A stretch of DNA of 64,000 nt from Burkholderiales bacterium PBB1 (GTDB taxonomy: Bacteria; Pseudomonadota; Gammaproteobacteria; Burkholderiales; Burkholderiaceae_C). Below, in pieces: positions 20,205 through 29,344 of this stretch. The notes beneath the pieces are model-generated. The model made no database searches. It worked only from the letters and a program-made list of their open reading frames with translations, and had not been told where the DNA came from. Numbering within the stretch: the stretch's first letter is position 1; every line of letters begins with the position of its first letter. The stretch lies in assembly GCA_002255905.1 (NCBI GenBank), contig NKIN01000003.1, forward strand, positions 37,925 through 101,924, given 5' to 3'. The position numbers and the translations under genes were made by a program.

Positions 20205-20456
20205 TCACTTGCCGTCGGTACTGTCGGATGATTTCTTGTTGTGCTGCTTCTGGCTGTGCTTTTCCGCGCCCTTCATGGTTTTTTCATGCTTCGGCTCTTC
20301 GCTCATGGCCTTCTCGTGCTTCGGCGCGTCGTGCATGGATTTTTCATGCTTGGGAGCCTCGCTCATGGCCTTGTCGTGCTTGTCGACTGGCGGCTGAGCG
20401 AACGAGACCGCTGCCATCGTGGACAAGAGGGCGGCAACAAGCAAGTTCTTGTTCAT
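20205..20456 (-). CDS. Small secreted His/Lys/Met-rich repeat protein
   Basis: 83 residues. A signal peptide (MNKNLLVAALLSTMAAVSFAQ) precedes four tandem decapeptide repeats of the form KH(D/E)K-x-M-x-x-x-P (residues 26-65), then a Lys/His/Ser tail. The predicted mature protein is strongly basic and His/Met-rich, suggesting binding of metals or polyanions in the periplasm, but no family is recognised. The ATG at 20456 is selected because the signal peptide starts there. Confidence 0.72.
   Translation of the reverse strand: MNKNLLVAALLSTMAAVSFAQPPVDKHDKAMSEAPKHEKSMHDAPKHEKAMSEEPKHEKTMKGAEKHSQKQHNKKSSDSTDGK
20262..20381 (-). repeat. Four tandem 30-base coding repeats
   Basis: Residues 26-65 of the small secreted protein are encoded by four consecutive 30-base units, each giving KH(D/E)KxM plus three or four variable residues. 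The units differ at several silent and non-silent sites, so this is an aged duplication and not a perfect microsatellite. Confidence 0.75.
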
Positions 20457-20624
20457 GGTGGTTTGTTCCTGTGTTGATCGGCGCTCATGGGGGCTCCGAG
20501 CGTCGTGAGCGAGCTCGGTACCGGGCCTCAACTGCTAACGCCGAGTGCAGGCCTTCGGTTTACCCGCCGCGCCAGGCCAAGGCACCGTTGCAAGGCGCGC
20601 CAGCCGCCTGCGGTACCCTGACGC

Positions 20625-21878
<1,254 letters not shown>

Positions 21879-21931
21879 CGGACGGTTCACGAGTGGCCCC
21901 CGACATCGTGCCGAGGGCCGCCTTCGTGGTG

Positions 21932-22648
21932 TCAGGTGTTGCCGCCCGCCGGGGACGAGGTGCGCATCGTGTTCGGCCCATCGCGCTGGATGCTGCTGTC
22001 TGACAGGCGCAGCGTGTCGCCATCGACGACGACCGCTGCCCCCACGGCCATGGTCTGCGCGCGGCGGAACGACCGCGTGCTGCCGTCGTCCATGCGCACC
22101 GTGACGTCGTAAACGGTTTCAGTGCGCACCCGCTTTTCGACCTCGTTGCCCGCAAAGCCGCCGCCGATGGCGCCCAGCACCGTCATCGCCGTCTTGCCCT
22201 TGCCGCCACCGATCTGGTTGCCCAGCAGGCCACCCGCGACACCGCCCGCGACTACCCCGACACCGGTACCCTGGCCTTGCTGCTGCACTGCCTGGACCGA
22301 CGCCACCACCCCGCAGGTCGCGCAAGCGACGGTGCGGGTTGTACTGCCCGGGGCGTACCACGGCGCTTGGGAACGGCTGCTGCTCGATTCACCAGGGTGG
22401 GGTGCCGCGCGGCGAGCCTGCTGGGGCGCGGTGGTCGTGCCGGCCGTCTTGGCCGAGGGTACTTCGGTCATCGCCGACGCAGGGGTGTCGATGTCGGTGG
22501 GAGCGCTCGGAGTGACCGACTTCATGACCAAGGCACCGGCGAGTGCGGCACTCACCAGGCCCAGCGCACCGAGGCCGACCCATGCCGCACGAGGCATCGA
22601 CGACTGCGAAGAACTGAGGGCGGTGTGGGGAGGGGTGGATGTGTTCAT
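21932..22648 (-). CDS. Glycine-zipper 2TM domain protein (SlyB/RickA-like)
   Basis: 238 residues. A hydrophobic segment about 20-42 (AAWVGLGALGLVSAALAGALV) probably anchors it in the inner membrane. A Ser/Thr/Pro/Ala-rich linker with CATCG follows, then a glycine-zipper hairpin (about 150-185: GVVAGGVAGGLLGNQIGGG and GAIGGGFAGNEVEK) and a beta-type end (YDVTVRMDDGSTRSF). Glycine-zipper 2TM proteins are linked to envelope integrity. The ATG at 22648 has GGGAAA about 7 bases upstream. It converges with the AI-2E transporter. Confidence 0.82.
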   Translation of the reverse strand: MNTSTPPHTALSSSQSSMPRAAWVGLGALGLVSAALAGALVMKSVTPSAPTDIDTPASAMTEVPSAKTAGTTTAPQQARRAAPHPGESSSSRSQAPWYAPGSTTRTVACATCGVVASVQAVQQQGQGTGVGVVAGGVAGGLLGNQIGGGKGKTAMTVLGAIGGGFAGNEVEKRVRTETVYDVTVRMDDGSTRSFRRAQTMAVGAAVVVDGDTLRLSDSSIQRDGPNTMRTSSPAGGNT

Positions 22649-22984
22649 GGGATTTCCCGTCTTGGAGGTATGGAGTGAGTGGTTTGGATTGAGCGATGCG
22701 CACAACCGGGCATCGTCATTGGAGATCGATCAGGTCTTGTGACAGAACGTAGTCCGAGTTCGACCCGATCGGTGCCTGCAGAGGCACACGGCAGTGGCGT
22801 CCGATCGCAGGTGCGCTGAGGGGATCTGAGTGGGAGGGGGGCACGGTTGCTCCTCGGAGAGGCATGTCCCCAGTGTGCGCAGCGGCAGGGTCCTGCGGGC
22901 ATCGGAGGCAGCCGCAATGCGTGATCGGCAACGTCCTACAGCGGCGCGGCCTGCCGCCCTTTTGGTGCAGGCCGCCGCTGAACG
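22649..22984. other. Non-coding interval of 336 bases
   Basis: It separates two leftward genes (DsbD N-domain protein upstream, glycine-zipper protein downstream). I see no convincing open frame, hairpin with T-run or strong promoter pair. It presumably contains the promoter of the glycine-zipper gene. Confidence 0.5.
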
Positions 22985-23446
22985 TCACCGGCTGGATTTG
23001 ATCCCGGACGGGGCCGGCGACAACGTCGCCGTGCTTTGCATCGGTGGATAGCACAGGCCGGCGTCGGCACATCCCTGGCTGGTCACGGTGAGGACAATGG
23101 GAGTGTCCGTCGACTCGACCGGCAGACGGATCACGACCCGGCCTCGGTGGGTTTCGAGTCGCTTGCCGAAGGCCTCGTCGAACTTGACCTGTCCGTGCGG
23201 GATCGACGGCGGACCGAGCTTCACGGTGACGGGCGCCGCGGCAAAGGCGTAGCGGTCGCGGTACAGGTAGTAGCCGTCTGCCACGGTGAACACCACCTCG
23301 ACCTGGTGTGCGTCGACCGTGCGGGCATCGAAGCGAAAGGCTTGCTCCGGAGGCAAGAAATCCTCTGCGGCTGCCGCCACGGTGCCGCAAACGCCTGGCA
23401 GAACCAGCAGCCAGGGGGTGAGGCAGCGCAGCAGAAAAGCGGTCAT
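22985..23446 (-). CDS. Stand-alone DsbD N-terminal domain protein
   Basis: 153 residues with a signal peptide (LLRCLTPWLLVLPGVCGTVAAAA). The mature part matches the periplasmic N-terminal domain of the thiol reductase DsbD: FLPPEQAFRF, DGYYLYRDR, and the redox cysteine pair in GCADAGLCYPP, followed by a short tail. In DsbD this domain passes electrons to DsbC, DsbG or CcmG after receiving them from the membrane domain. Here the membrane and thioredoxin domains are absent and the gene simply stops, so it must work with a separate membrane partner or be a relic. Confidence 0.85.
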   Translation of the reverse strand: MTAFLLRCLTPWLLVLPGVCGTVAAAAEDFLPPEQAFRFDARTVDAHQVEVVFTVADGYYLYRDRYAFAAAPVTVKLGPPSIPHGQVKFDEAFGKRLETHRGRVVIRLPVESTDTPIVLTVTSQGCADAGLCYPPMQSTATLSPAPSGIKSSR

Positions 23447-23582
23447 GGGTGGGAGGCGCTCAGGGCCCCTCCTGGGGAGCCTGGCGGCCGAGGTGGCGGA
23501 TGTCGATGTTCTGGGTCGAGGCAGACTGCGTTGCCTTACAACCGATCGGTCGCCAGTCTCGTGCCGTCTGGCGGGGCGCCCC

Positions 23583-24110
23583 TCAGTCGCTGAAGATCAG
23601 TTGCCGGGCCTTCGCCGCCGCTGCCGCGCCCTTGCGCTGCGCGATGTCGGCCACCACGCGATCGGCGACGGGCAACAGCTCGGCGACATCGGCCGCCTTC
23701 TCCACCGCCAGTGTCAGGCGGAATCCGCGCAGGCCAAGCTCGCTCGAGATCAGGTGTGTCAGCCGTGCCGTGAGTTGCGCATAGCTGGGCGAGGGTCGCT
23801 CGTCGATCAGCACATCCAGCTCGCTGCGGGCCCTGCCTGCCGAAGCCTGTGCCACTGCGGGCGCGGCCGCAGGTGGCATGCTCCAGCCAGCAATCGGCGC
23901 GGGGGCCGCATCCACAGGGGTGATCAAGCACAGTCGTTCCAGCAGTTCAAAGTCGGCTGCTGTGATGCCCGCCACACTGTTGAGCAGCAGTTCCTGCGAG
24001 CGACGCCCGTCGATCAGCAACAGCAAGGTGCGGCGTGCCCGCTCGGGCACCAGCTTGCGCATGCTGATCTCGGCGCGGCCGATGTCTGTCTTGGTCCAAA
24101 TCATGCCCAT
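23583..24110 (-). CDS. Hypothetical protein
   Basis: 175 residues, no signal peptide or membrane segment. About 15-75 read like a compact helical/winged-helix module (LVPERARRTLLLLIDGRRS, then FELLERLCLITPV), a pattern I have seen in Burkholderiales proteins of unknown role. A Pro/Ala linker leads to an alpha-helical C-terminal half (SPSYAQLTARLTHLISSELG). ATG 24110 and ATG 24104 are both possible starts with only weak ribosome sites. The protein lies between two other leftward genes but the gaps exceed 100 bases. No function assigned. Confidence 0.62.
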   Translation of the reverse strand: MGMIWTKTDIGRAEISMRKLVPERARRTLLLLIDGRRSQELLLNSVAGITAADFELLERLCLITPVDAAPAPIAGWSMPPAAAPAVAQASAGRARSELDVLIDERPSPSYAQLTARLTHLISSELGLRGFRLTLAVEKAADVAELLPVADRVVADIAQRKGAAAAAKARQLIFSD

Positions 24111-24229
24111 CGTTACTGGCCCGGTGCGAGCGCGCCCCGTCGTGCGCGGGGGCTCTTCGCCAGTCTTATCGGCAGACAGACCGCCGCCCACAGGTCTGAT
24201 GCGCTTGCGATGGCAACGGGATGTAAGCC

Positions 24230-24634
24230 TCAGGTCGTCCGATGGTGTCGGCGGCGCTTCACCTGGTGTGCCGCCCTGGCCACGGCACGCGTTGCGGCGT
24301 CACGAAGTTCTGGCGACGAACCGCGGCTGCGCATCGGCGCTTGCGTGCCCGATGCCCAGCGATCCGATGCGGCGATCGCACTGAACGCCCAGGCGACGGC
24401 GATGAACAGGCCGATCGCGCCGATCGCGCACACCACGAGCAGCACGCCTTGTTCCCAAGGATGGGTCAGCGCCGCGAACCCTGCTGCGGCCAGCAGCGCC
24501 ATCGCGAGTGCGCGCAGTCGCCCCGCGGGACCGAACATCGAGCCCAGTGCCGTGCCGTAGCTCAGCAGAAACACGAGCGCCAGCAGGTGCTGAGCCAGCG
24601 TCAGTTGATACAAAGTCTTGTGCAGTTCGCTCAT
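24230..24634 (-). CDS. Small membrane protein of unknown function
   Basis: 134 residues with three hydrophobic helices (about 12-31, 37-56 and 61-84) and a basic C-terminal tail (ending KRRRHHRTT) predicted in the cytoplasm. The ATG at 24634 has a strong AAGGAG about 9 bases upstream, which fixes the start. It lies 119 bases upstream of the hypothetical gene at 23583-24110 on the same strand. No family recognised. Confidence 0.68.
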   Translation of the reverse strand: MSELHKTLYQLTLAQHLLALVFLLSYGTALGSMFGPAGRLRALAMALLAAAGFAALTHPWEQGVLLVVCAIGAIGLFIAVAWAFSAIAASDRWASGTQAPMRSRGSSPELRDAATRAVARAAHQVKRRRHHRTT

Positions 24635-24877
24635 GGCCGAAAACTCCTTGCCGTGCAAAGCGAGATTGCGCGCGTCGGCCACGCATCGCAAGGGGTGACG
24701 AGCCGGTAGTCCATGAGCATGTGGAGCGCGTCACATTGACCGCCAATCTTTCACCGACACCTCGTATTTGAGGCTAGCGACGCTTGATTTCAAGCACATG
24801 AAGCAGGGCCATTCAGTTCGTTACGCCGAGTGATCCTGGGTGGCAATCGGCGGGCCCGACCGGGCCCGGCCCTGCCG

Positions 24878-26269
24878 TCAGGGCGATGACATCGGCCAGG
24901 GGCGCTGCGTTGGCCGCATCTGCTCCCAGGCCCAGGCCATCTGCAGCACGCCGAGGTCGTCGAAGCGTCGACCGATGATTTGCAGCCCGATGGGCAGACC
25001 GTCCGCCGTGTACCCCGCGTTGATGCTGGCCGCAGGCTGCTCGCTCATGTTGAAAGGCACGGTGTACGCGATGTGCTCGAACGGCCGTGCGGGATCGTTG
25101 GTCGGGCAAGGCAACTCGGCGGCGAAGGCCGGCATCGGTGCGACCGGTGACAGCACGAAATCGAAGGGCTGACAGGCGGCGACCGTCGCGGCGCGCATCG
25201 CCAGCGTCTGGTGGTAGTTGCGCATGAGGTCGACCCCGCTGAGCGTCGCCCCACCCTCGGCCCACGCGACGATGAAGGGCAGCACGCGGCATCGCTGTCG
25301 TGCATCGAACGCCTGCAGATCGACCCAGGCGCGGGTGCGCCAGAAGCGGTCGATGCCATCTGCCATCTCGCGATCGACGAACGGGGCGAGGGGCTCGACG
25401 ATCGCGCCTGCATCCTCGAAGGCTCGGGCGGCCGCCGTGATCGCGGCCGTGACCTCCGCCTGCGGTGCCAGGCCCCAACCGGCGTCGAGCATCAGTCCGA
25501 TGCGCAAACCGCGCAGTTCGCGGCCGAGCGACATCCAGTCGATGCGTTCGGGCGGCAGGCTCATGTGGTCGCGCCAGTCGGGTCGACTCAGCACGGCCAT
25601 CATCAGCGCTGCATCACGGACGCTGCGGGTGATGGGGCCGGCCACCCGTGCGGGGTAGGGCGCTCCGATCGGGACGCGGCCATGGCTGGGTTTGAGCCCG
25701 AAGACGCCACACCAACCCGCGGGGAGCCGGATGGAGCCGCCGATGTCGGTGCCCACCTGCAACGGGCCATAGCCTGCCGCGGCCGCGGCCGCCGCCCCGG
25801 CACTGCTGCCGCCGGGCGTACGTTCCGGATTCCAGGGGTTGCGGGTCAGTGGGTGGAAGCTGGACAGCCCTGATGACAGCATGCCCAGGTCGGGCATCGT
25901 CGTCTTGCCCAGAATCACCGCGCCCGCTTCTCGCAAACGGGCTGCAGGCGGTGCATCGGCGGGTGCCGGTCGCAGCTCGGTGGCGGCGCAACCCAGCGGA
26001 ATCGGGACTCCCAGGGTGGCGATGTTCTCCTTCAGCAGGGCCGGCACGCCATCGAGCAGCCCCATCGGTTCGCCTCGCTGCCATCTGCCCTCGGACGCCT
26101 GCGCTGCGGCCATGGCGCGGTATGCATCGACGGCGTACGTGGCATGCAGAACGGGTTCGCACGCCGTGATGTGCGCCAGCACGTCCGTCAAGACATCGAC
26201 GGGGCTCAGCGACCGGCTGCGATACGCCGCCAGCAGTTCATGGGCGCCGAGTTGATGCAGCGCTGGCAT
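24878..26269 (-). CDS. Amidase (amidase signature family)
   Basis: 463 residues, the usual length. The Ser-cisSer-Lys triad is visible: Lys80 (ALLKEN), Ser155 in TPGGSSAG and Ser179 in DIGGSIRLPA. Gly/Ala-rich signature sequence connects them, and the C-terminal NMSEQPAASI is typical. Family members hydrolyse amides, including Glu-tRNA amidotransferase A relatives; the lack of gatB/gatC neighbours argues for a free catabolic amidase. It starts 33 bases after the DUF4864 gene stop, so the two may be co-transcribed. Confidence 0.9.
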   Translation of the reverse strand: MPALHQLGAHELLAAYRSRSLSPVDVLTDVLAHITACEPVLHATYAVDAYRAMAAAQASEGRWQRGEPMGLLDGVPALLKENIATLGVPIPLGCAATELRPAPADAPPAARLREAGAVILGKTTMPDLGMLSSGLSSFHPLTRNPWNPERTPGGSSAGAAAAAAAGYGPLQVGTDIGGSIRLPAGWCGVFGLKPSHGRVPIGAPYPARVAGPITRSVRDAALMMAVLSRPDWRDHMSLPPERIDWMSLGRELRGLRIGLMLDAGWGLAPQAEVTAAITAAARAFEDAGAIVEPLAPFVDREMADGIDRFWRTRAWVDLQAFDARQRCRVLPFIVAWAEGGATLSGVDLMRNYHQTLAMRAATVAACQPFDFVLSPVAPMPAFAAELPCPTNDPARPFEHIAYTVPFNMSEQPAASINAGYTADGLPIGLQIIGRRFDDLGVLQMAWAWEQMRPTQRPWPMSSP

Positions 26270-26302
26270 GGGAGATGGCGCCTACGTTCGCGTACGGACC
26301 AC

Positions 26303-26752
26303 TCAGGTGTAACGCCCCTCGTTCTCGGCCAGTTCGCAGCCTTCGATCAGGAACAGGCCGTCGGGTTGGCGCTCCAGTGTGTAGGTGGCCAGCCATGCGG
26401 CCCCTTGCGTGTCGGTCATCTGCACGCCCAACACCACCACACCGTCGATCAACTGCGGCTTCAAGAACGCCACCGAGGCAGGGCGATAGACCACCGCATA
26501 GCGCTTGCGGACCAGGTTGATGAAGTTGTCCGGCGATCCCAGGTGCCTCCGCGCGCCGGGTGAGGCCAGCAAGAAGGCCCGGCGGGCGTCGTCGGCAGCA
26601 AATGCGTCCAGTTGGGCTTGCACCACCGCACGGGCCTTGACGGCCACTGCTGCCGGCACCTCTTCGGCGAGCGCCGCACCCATGACAGCACTCAAGCCGA
26701 GGCCGAGGCCACATGTGAACAGGGTGCGACGACGAATCGGGATGGTATTCAT
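26303..26752 (-). CDS. DUF4864 domain protein, exported
   Basis: 149 residues. The N-terminus has RRRTLF followed by a Gly/Leu hydrophobic stretch and ALAEE, a signal peptide that could be Tat-like. The mature part is a small NTF2-like alpha+beta domain: AFAADDARRAFLLASP, FINLVRKRYAVVYRP and ending LFLIEGCELAENEG, matching DUF4864. Role unknown. It precedes the amidase gene on the same strand. Confidence 0.83.
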   Translation of the reverse strand: MNTIPIRRRTLFTCGLGLGLSAVMGAALAEEVPAAVAVKARAVVQAQLDAFAADDARRAFLLASPGARRHLGSPDNFINLVRKRYAVVYRPASVAFLKPQLIDGVVVLGVQMTDTQGAAWLATYTLERQPDGLFLIEGCELAENEGRYT

Positions 26753-27003
26753 GGCAACTCCGGCAAGCGACGTTCGGGCAGATCATGCCGCGAACGCGCG
26801 AAAAAAACATCTGTTACGTGCCGACGTGCGCTTCGGATGCGCAAATGCGCACGGACCGTGCATTACGGCAGGCTTCAACCCCTGAATGCGGGGTGCCTGG
26901 GCCGGCACTTTGACGCTCGAAACTGTTACAAATAAGCCCCCACGCCCAGCCGTTGAAACAGCGCCATGGCGCACCTTGAAAAGGCGCCCGCACCTCCGAT
27001 TTG

Positions 27004-29037
27004 ATGATGCAACCAACGGCCCGATACCCTCGCCCGCACCCGTCGTTGTCCGCGATCGCGGATCGGCGCGACAGTGCCATCCGCGAGATGCGTCGCCGTG
27101 GCGACCGCGATCCGGTGGCGGAACTACAGTCGTTACTCGACAAACTGCCATCGCTGGTGGTGCGACTGCACCGCTCCGCAGCAGGGCATTGGGCGGTACC
27201 TTACGCTTGCAGTGCCTTCATAAGACTGTGCGGCATCTCGATGTCGGTGCTGCGCACTGATGCCCGTGCCCTGGTGGACTGTGTGCATGCAGAGGACCTG
27301 AGGCGCATCGAACGTGACTGGAATCAGGTGCTCGCCTCGGCCCAGCCGATCCACGAGTCCGTGCGCCTGCGCCGTCGCCACGGGCCCTGGAGCCGATTCG
27401 ACGCCAGCGCGCTGGCCGACCCGGCGCCCGATGGCGGTGTTTACTGGAACGTGCTGCTGCGACCGCAAATGTCGCCGTCAAACCTCGATGCCGATCTGCA
27501 GCAGCGGTACGAGCGCTGGCAGCTGGCTACCGCAGCCGCTGACATCGGTGTGGTGGAGTTCGATGTCGCAGGGGGCACCTTGCAGCTGGATGCCATTGCG
27601 TGTCGGCACCACGGGCTGGCCGAGGCCCCGCATGCGGTCGAGGTGGAGGCTTGGATGGCGCTGGTGGTCGAGGCCGACCGCGCTGCGGCGCGTGCCTTGT
27701 GGCTGCCGACCGTGCTGGCGGAAGACCGCATGCGCCTGTCGCTGGCTGTCGATGCGGGCGCACCGCATGGCCTGCGGACGCTGGAGTTCGTCTTGCAGGC
27801 CGTGGCCGGAGAGCAGCGCCTGGTCGGAACCTGCACCGACGTGACTCAGCGGCAGTCGATCGACGCACTGAAGCGCGACAAGCTCGATGCGGAGAAGGCC
27901 AGCCGCAGCAAGAGTGAATTCATGTCGCGCGTCAGTCACGAATTGCGCACCCCCCTGAACGGCATCCTCGGCTTCGCCCAGCTGATGGCGCTGGACAGCG
28001 AAGCACCGCTGCCGCCCGTACAAGCCCAACGCCTGGAGGTGCTTCGGCACTCTGGCTCACGGCTGCTGTCGCTGATCGACCAGCTTCTTGAGGTTTCGCG
28101 CATCGAGCAAGGGCGTCTGCGCCTGCGCAATCGGCCGGTCGATGTGCGGCGGCTGGTTGAGCGCTGCGCGGACGAAATGATGCCGCTGGCCCAGCAGCGC
28201 GGCATCGAGCTGATGGTGCAGATCGCGCCGGACATGCCAGCGGTCCGCGCCGATGCCGATGCGCTGGAGCAGGTGCTGGCGAACCTGCTGTCGAATGCCA
28301 TCAAATACAACCGACCGAGAGGCCGTGTAAGGGTGCGTTTCGAGGCCAAGGAACAAGGGGTGCTGACCGTCGATGACACCGGCATCGGCATGACCGAGGA
28401 GCAGCTCGGCAAGCTGTTCGAGCCGTTCAACCGCCTGGGCGCCGAGCGTACCGATGCCCACGGCAGCGGGCTCGGCCTGGCCATCACCCGCAAGCTCGTC
28501 CGTGCCATGGGCGGCAAGATCGATGTGCTGTCCCGTCCTGGCAAAGGCTCGCGCTTTGCGGTCTCGCTGCCGCTGGCCAAGGCCGGCAAGGCCAAACCGA
28601 CGCAGGACGTGCAGACGCCGCCGGCGTTCCCCTCGCTGTGGGATGGTGGCGTGGAGCAGGTGGTGCTCTACGTGGAAGACGACGAGGTCAATACCATCCT
28701 GATGGAGCAGATTTTCCGGTCCCAGCCGAACTGGCGGTTGCTGACCGCCACCAACGGGACCGAGGGCCTGCAGCTGGCGGATGAGCACGAGCTGTCGCTG
28801 GTGCTCCTCGACCTGAATCTGCCTGGGCTGTCGGGTTTCCAGGTGCTCGAGCGATTGCGTGCGCAGGAGCACACCAAGCACCTGCGCTGCATCGCACTGA
28901 GTGCCGACGCCTTGCCGCAGCAGATCCAGCAGGCGGTGGCGGCGGGATTCGATGATTACTGGACCAAGCCGATCGATGTGTCCGTGGTCATCGGCAAGCT
29001 CAAGGATGAGTTCCGGTTGCAGGCGGAGGCGGGTTGA
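27004..29037 (+). CDS. Soluble hybrid histidine kinase with C-terminal receiver
   Basis: 677 residues, no transmembrane segment. Two PAS-like regions (about 45-155 and 170-285) precede the HisKA phosphoacceptor His312 (SRVSHELRTPLNG). The ATPase shows NLLSNAIKYN, DDTGIGM and GSGLGLAIT, and a receiver (about 548-665) has YVEDDEVN, acceptor Asp in LVLLDLNLPGLSG and Lys in WTKPID. This is a cytoplasmic hybrid kinase whose signal enters through the PAS modules. Tandem start codons (TTG 27001, ATG 27004, ATG 27007) make the exact start uncertain. It lies about 300 bases upstream of the EAL gene on the same strand. Confidence 0.9.
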   Translation: MMQPTARYPRPHPSLSAIADRRDSAIREMRRRGDRDPVAELQSLLDKLPSLVVRLHRSAAGHWAVPYACSAFIRLCGISMSVLRTDARALVDCVHAEDLRRIERDWNQVLASAQPIHESVRLRRRHGPWSRFDASALADPAPDGGVYWNVLLRPQMSPSNLDADLQQRYERWQLATAAADIGVVEFDVAGGTLQLDAIACRHHGLAEAPHAVEVEAWMALVVEADRAAARALWLPTVLAEDRMRLSLAVDAGAPHGLRTLEFVLQAVAGEQRLVGTCTDVTQRQSIDALKRDKLDAEKASRSKSEFMSRVSHELRTPLNGILGFAQLMALDSEAPLPPVQAQRLEVLRHSGSRLLSLIDQLLEVSRIEQGRLRLRNRPVDVRRLVERCADEMMPLAQQRGIELMVQIAPDMPAVRADADALEQVLANLLSNAIKYNRPRGRVRVRFEAKEQGVLTVDDTGIGMTEEQLGKLFEPFNRLGAERTDAHGSGLGLAITRKLVRAMGGKIDVLSRPGKGSRFAVSLPLAKAGKAKPTQDVQTPPAFPSLWDGGVEQVVLYVEDDEVNTILMEQIFRSQPNWRLLTATNGTEGLQLADEHELSLVLLDLNLPGLSGFQVLERLRAQEHTKHLRCIALSADALPQQIQQAVAAGFDDYWTKPIDVSVVIGKLKDEFRLQAEAG

Positions 29038-29344
29038 ACTCGGCTCTGCTGGTAAAAGTGGTTTCCGGATGTGACGCCGCGCTGGTAGCCTCGGGCCGTT
29101 GTTTTTCGCGGTTTCTGCCGGGAGTGTTGACGGCGCGATTCCGGTGGCCGGCTGTGGTCAACCGGGGGGCGCAGTTCAACTTTCTGGTCACGGTGCCGAT
29201 GTTTCGACCACGCCATGCTTGATCGGCAGGTTTGACGGCAGCAGTCATGCAATCCACCCCTTTCCCGCGAAACCCCGCTCAGCCACCGCTCAGAACGTTG
29301 CTGCGCTGCCGCCTGACCCGCCCTCCGACCCCAGAGGACGTGCG
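29038..29344. other. Interval of 307 bases before the EAL gene
   Basis: The frame of the downstream EAL gene stays open from 29099, so a longer N-terminus is formally possible, but that sequence is Gly/Pro-rich with no domain and there is a good AGAGGA ribosome site immediately before the GTG at 29345. No terminator hairpin with T-run is visible after the kinase gene. I treat it as leader or promoter sequence. Confidence 0.5.

Noticed and set aside
20262-20381. CRISPR-like spaced repeats
   Set aside because: The units are contiguous, in frame and protein-coding, with no unique spacers.
21879-21931. GC-rich imperfect hairpin between the AI-2E transporter and the glycine-zipper gene as terminator
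   Set aside because: Stem is imperfect and no T-run follows on either strand.
26909-26938. TTGACG promoter candidate before the soluble hybrid kinase
   Set aside because: No -10 with acceptable match lies 16-18 bases downstream; TACAAA is only 11 bases away.
29099-29344. N-terminal extension of the EAL protein
   Set aside because: Sequence has no domain and a good ribosome site precedes the GTG at 29345; kept only as an alternative.
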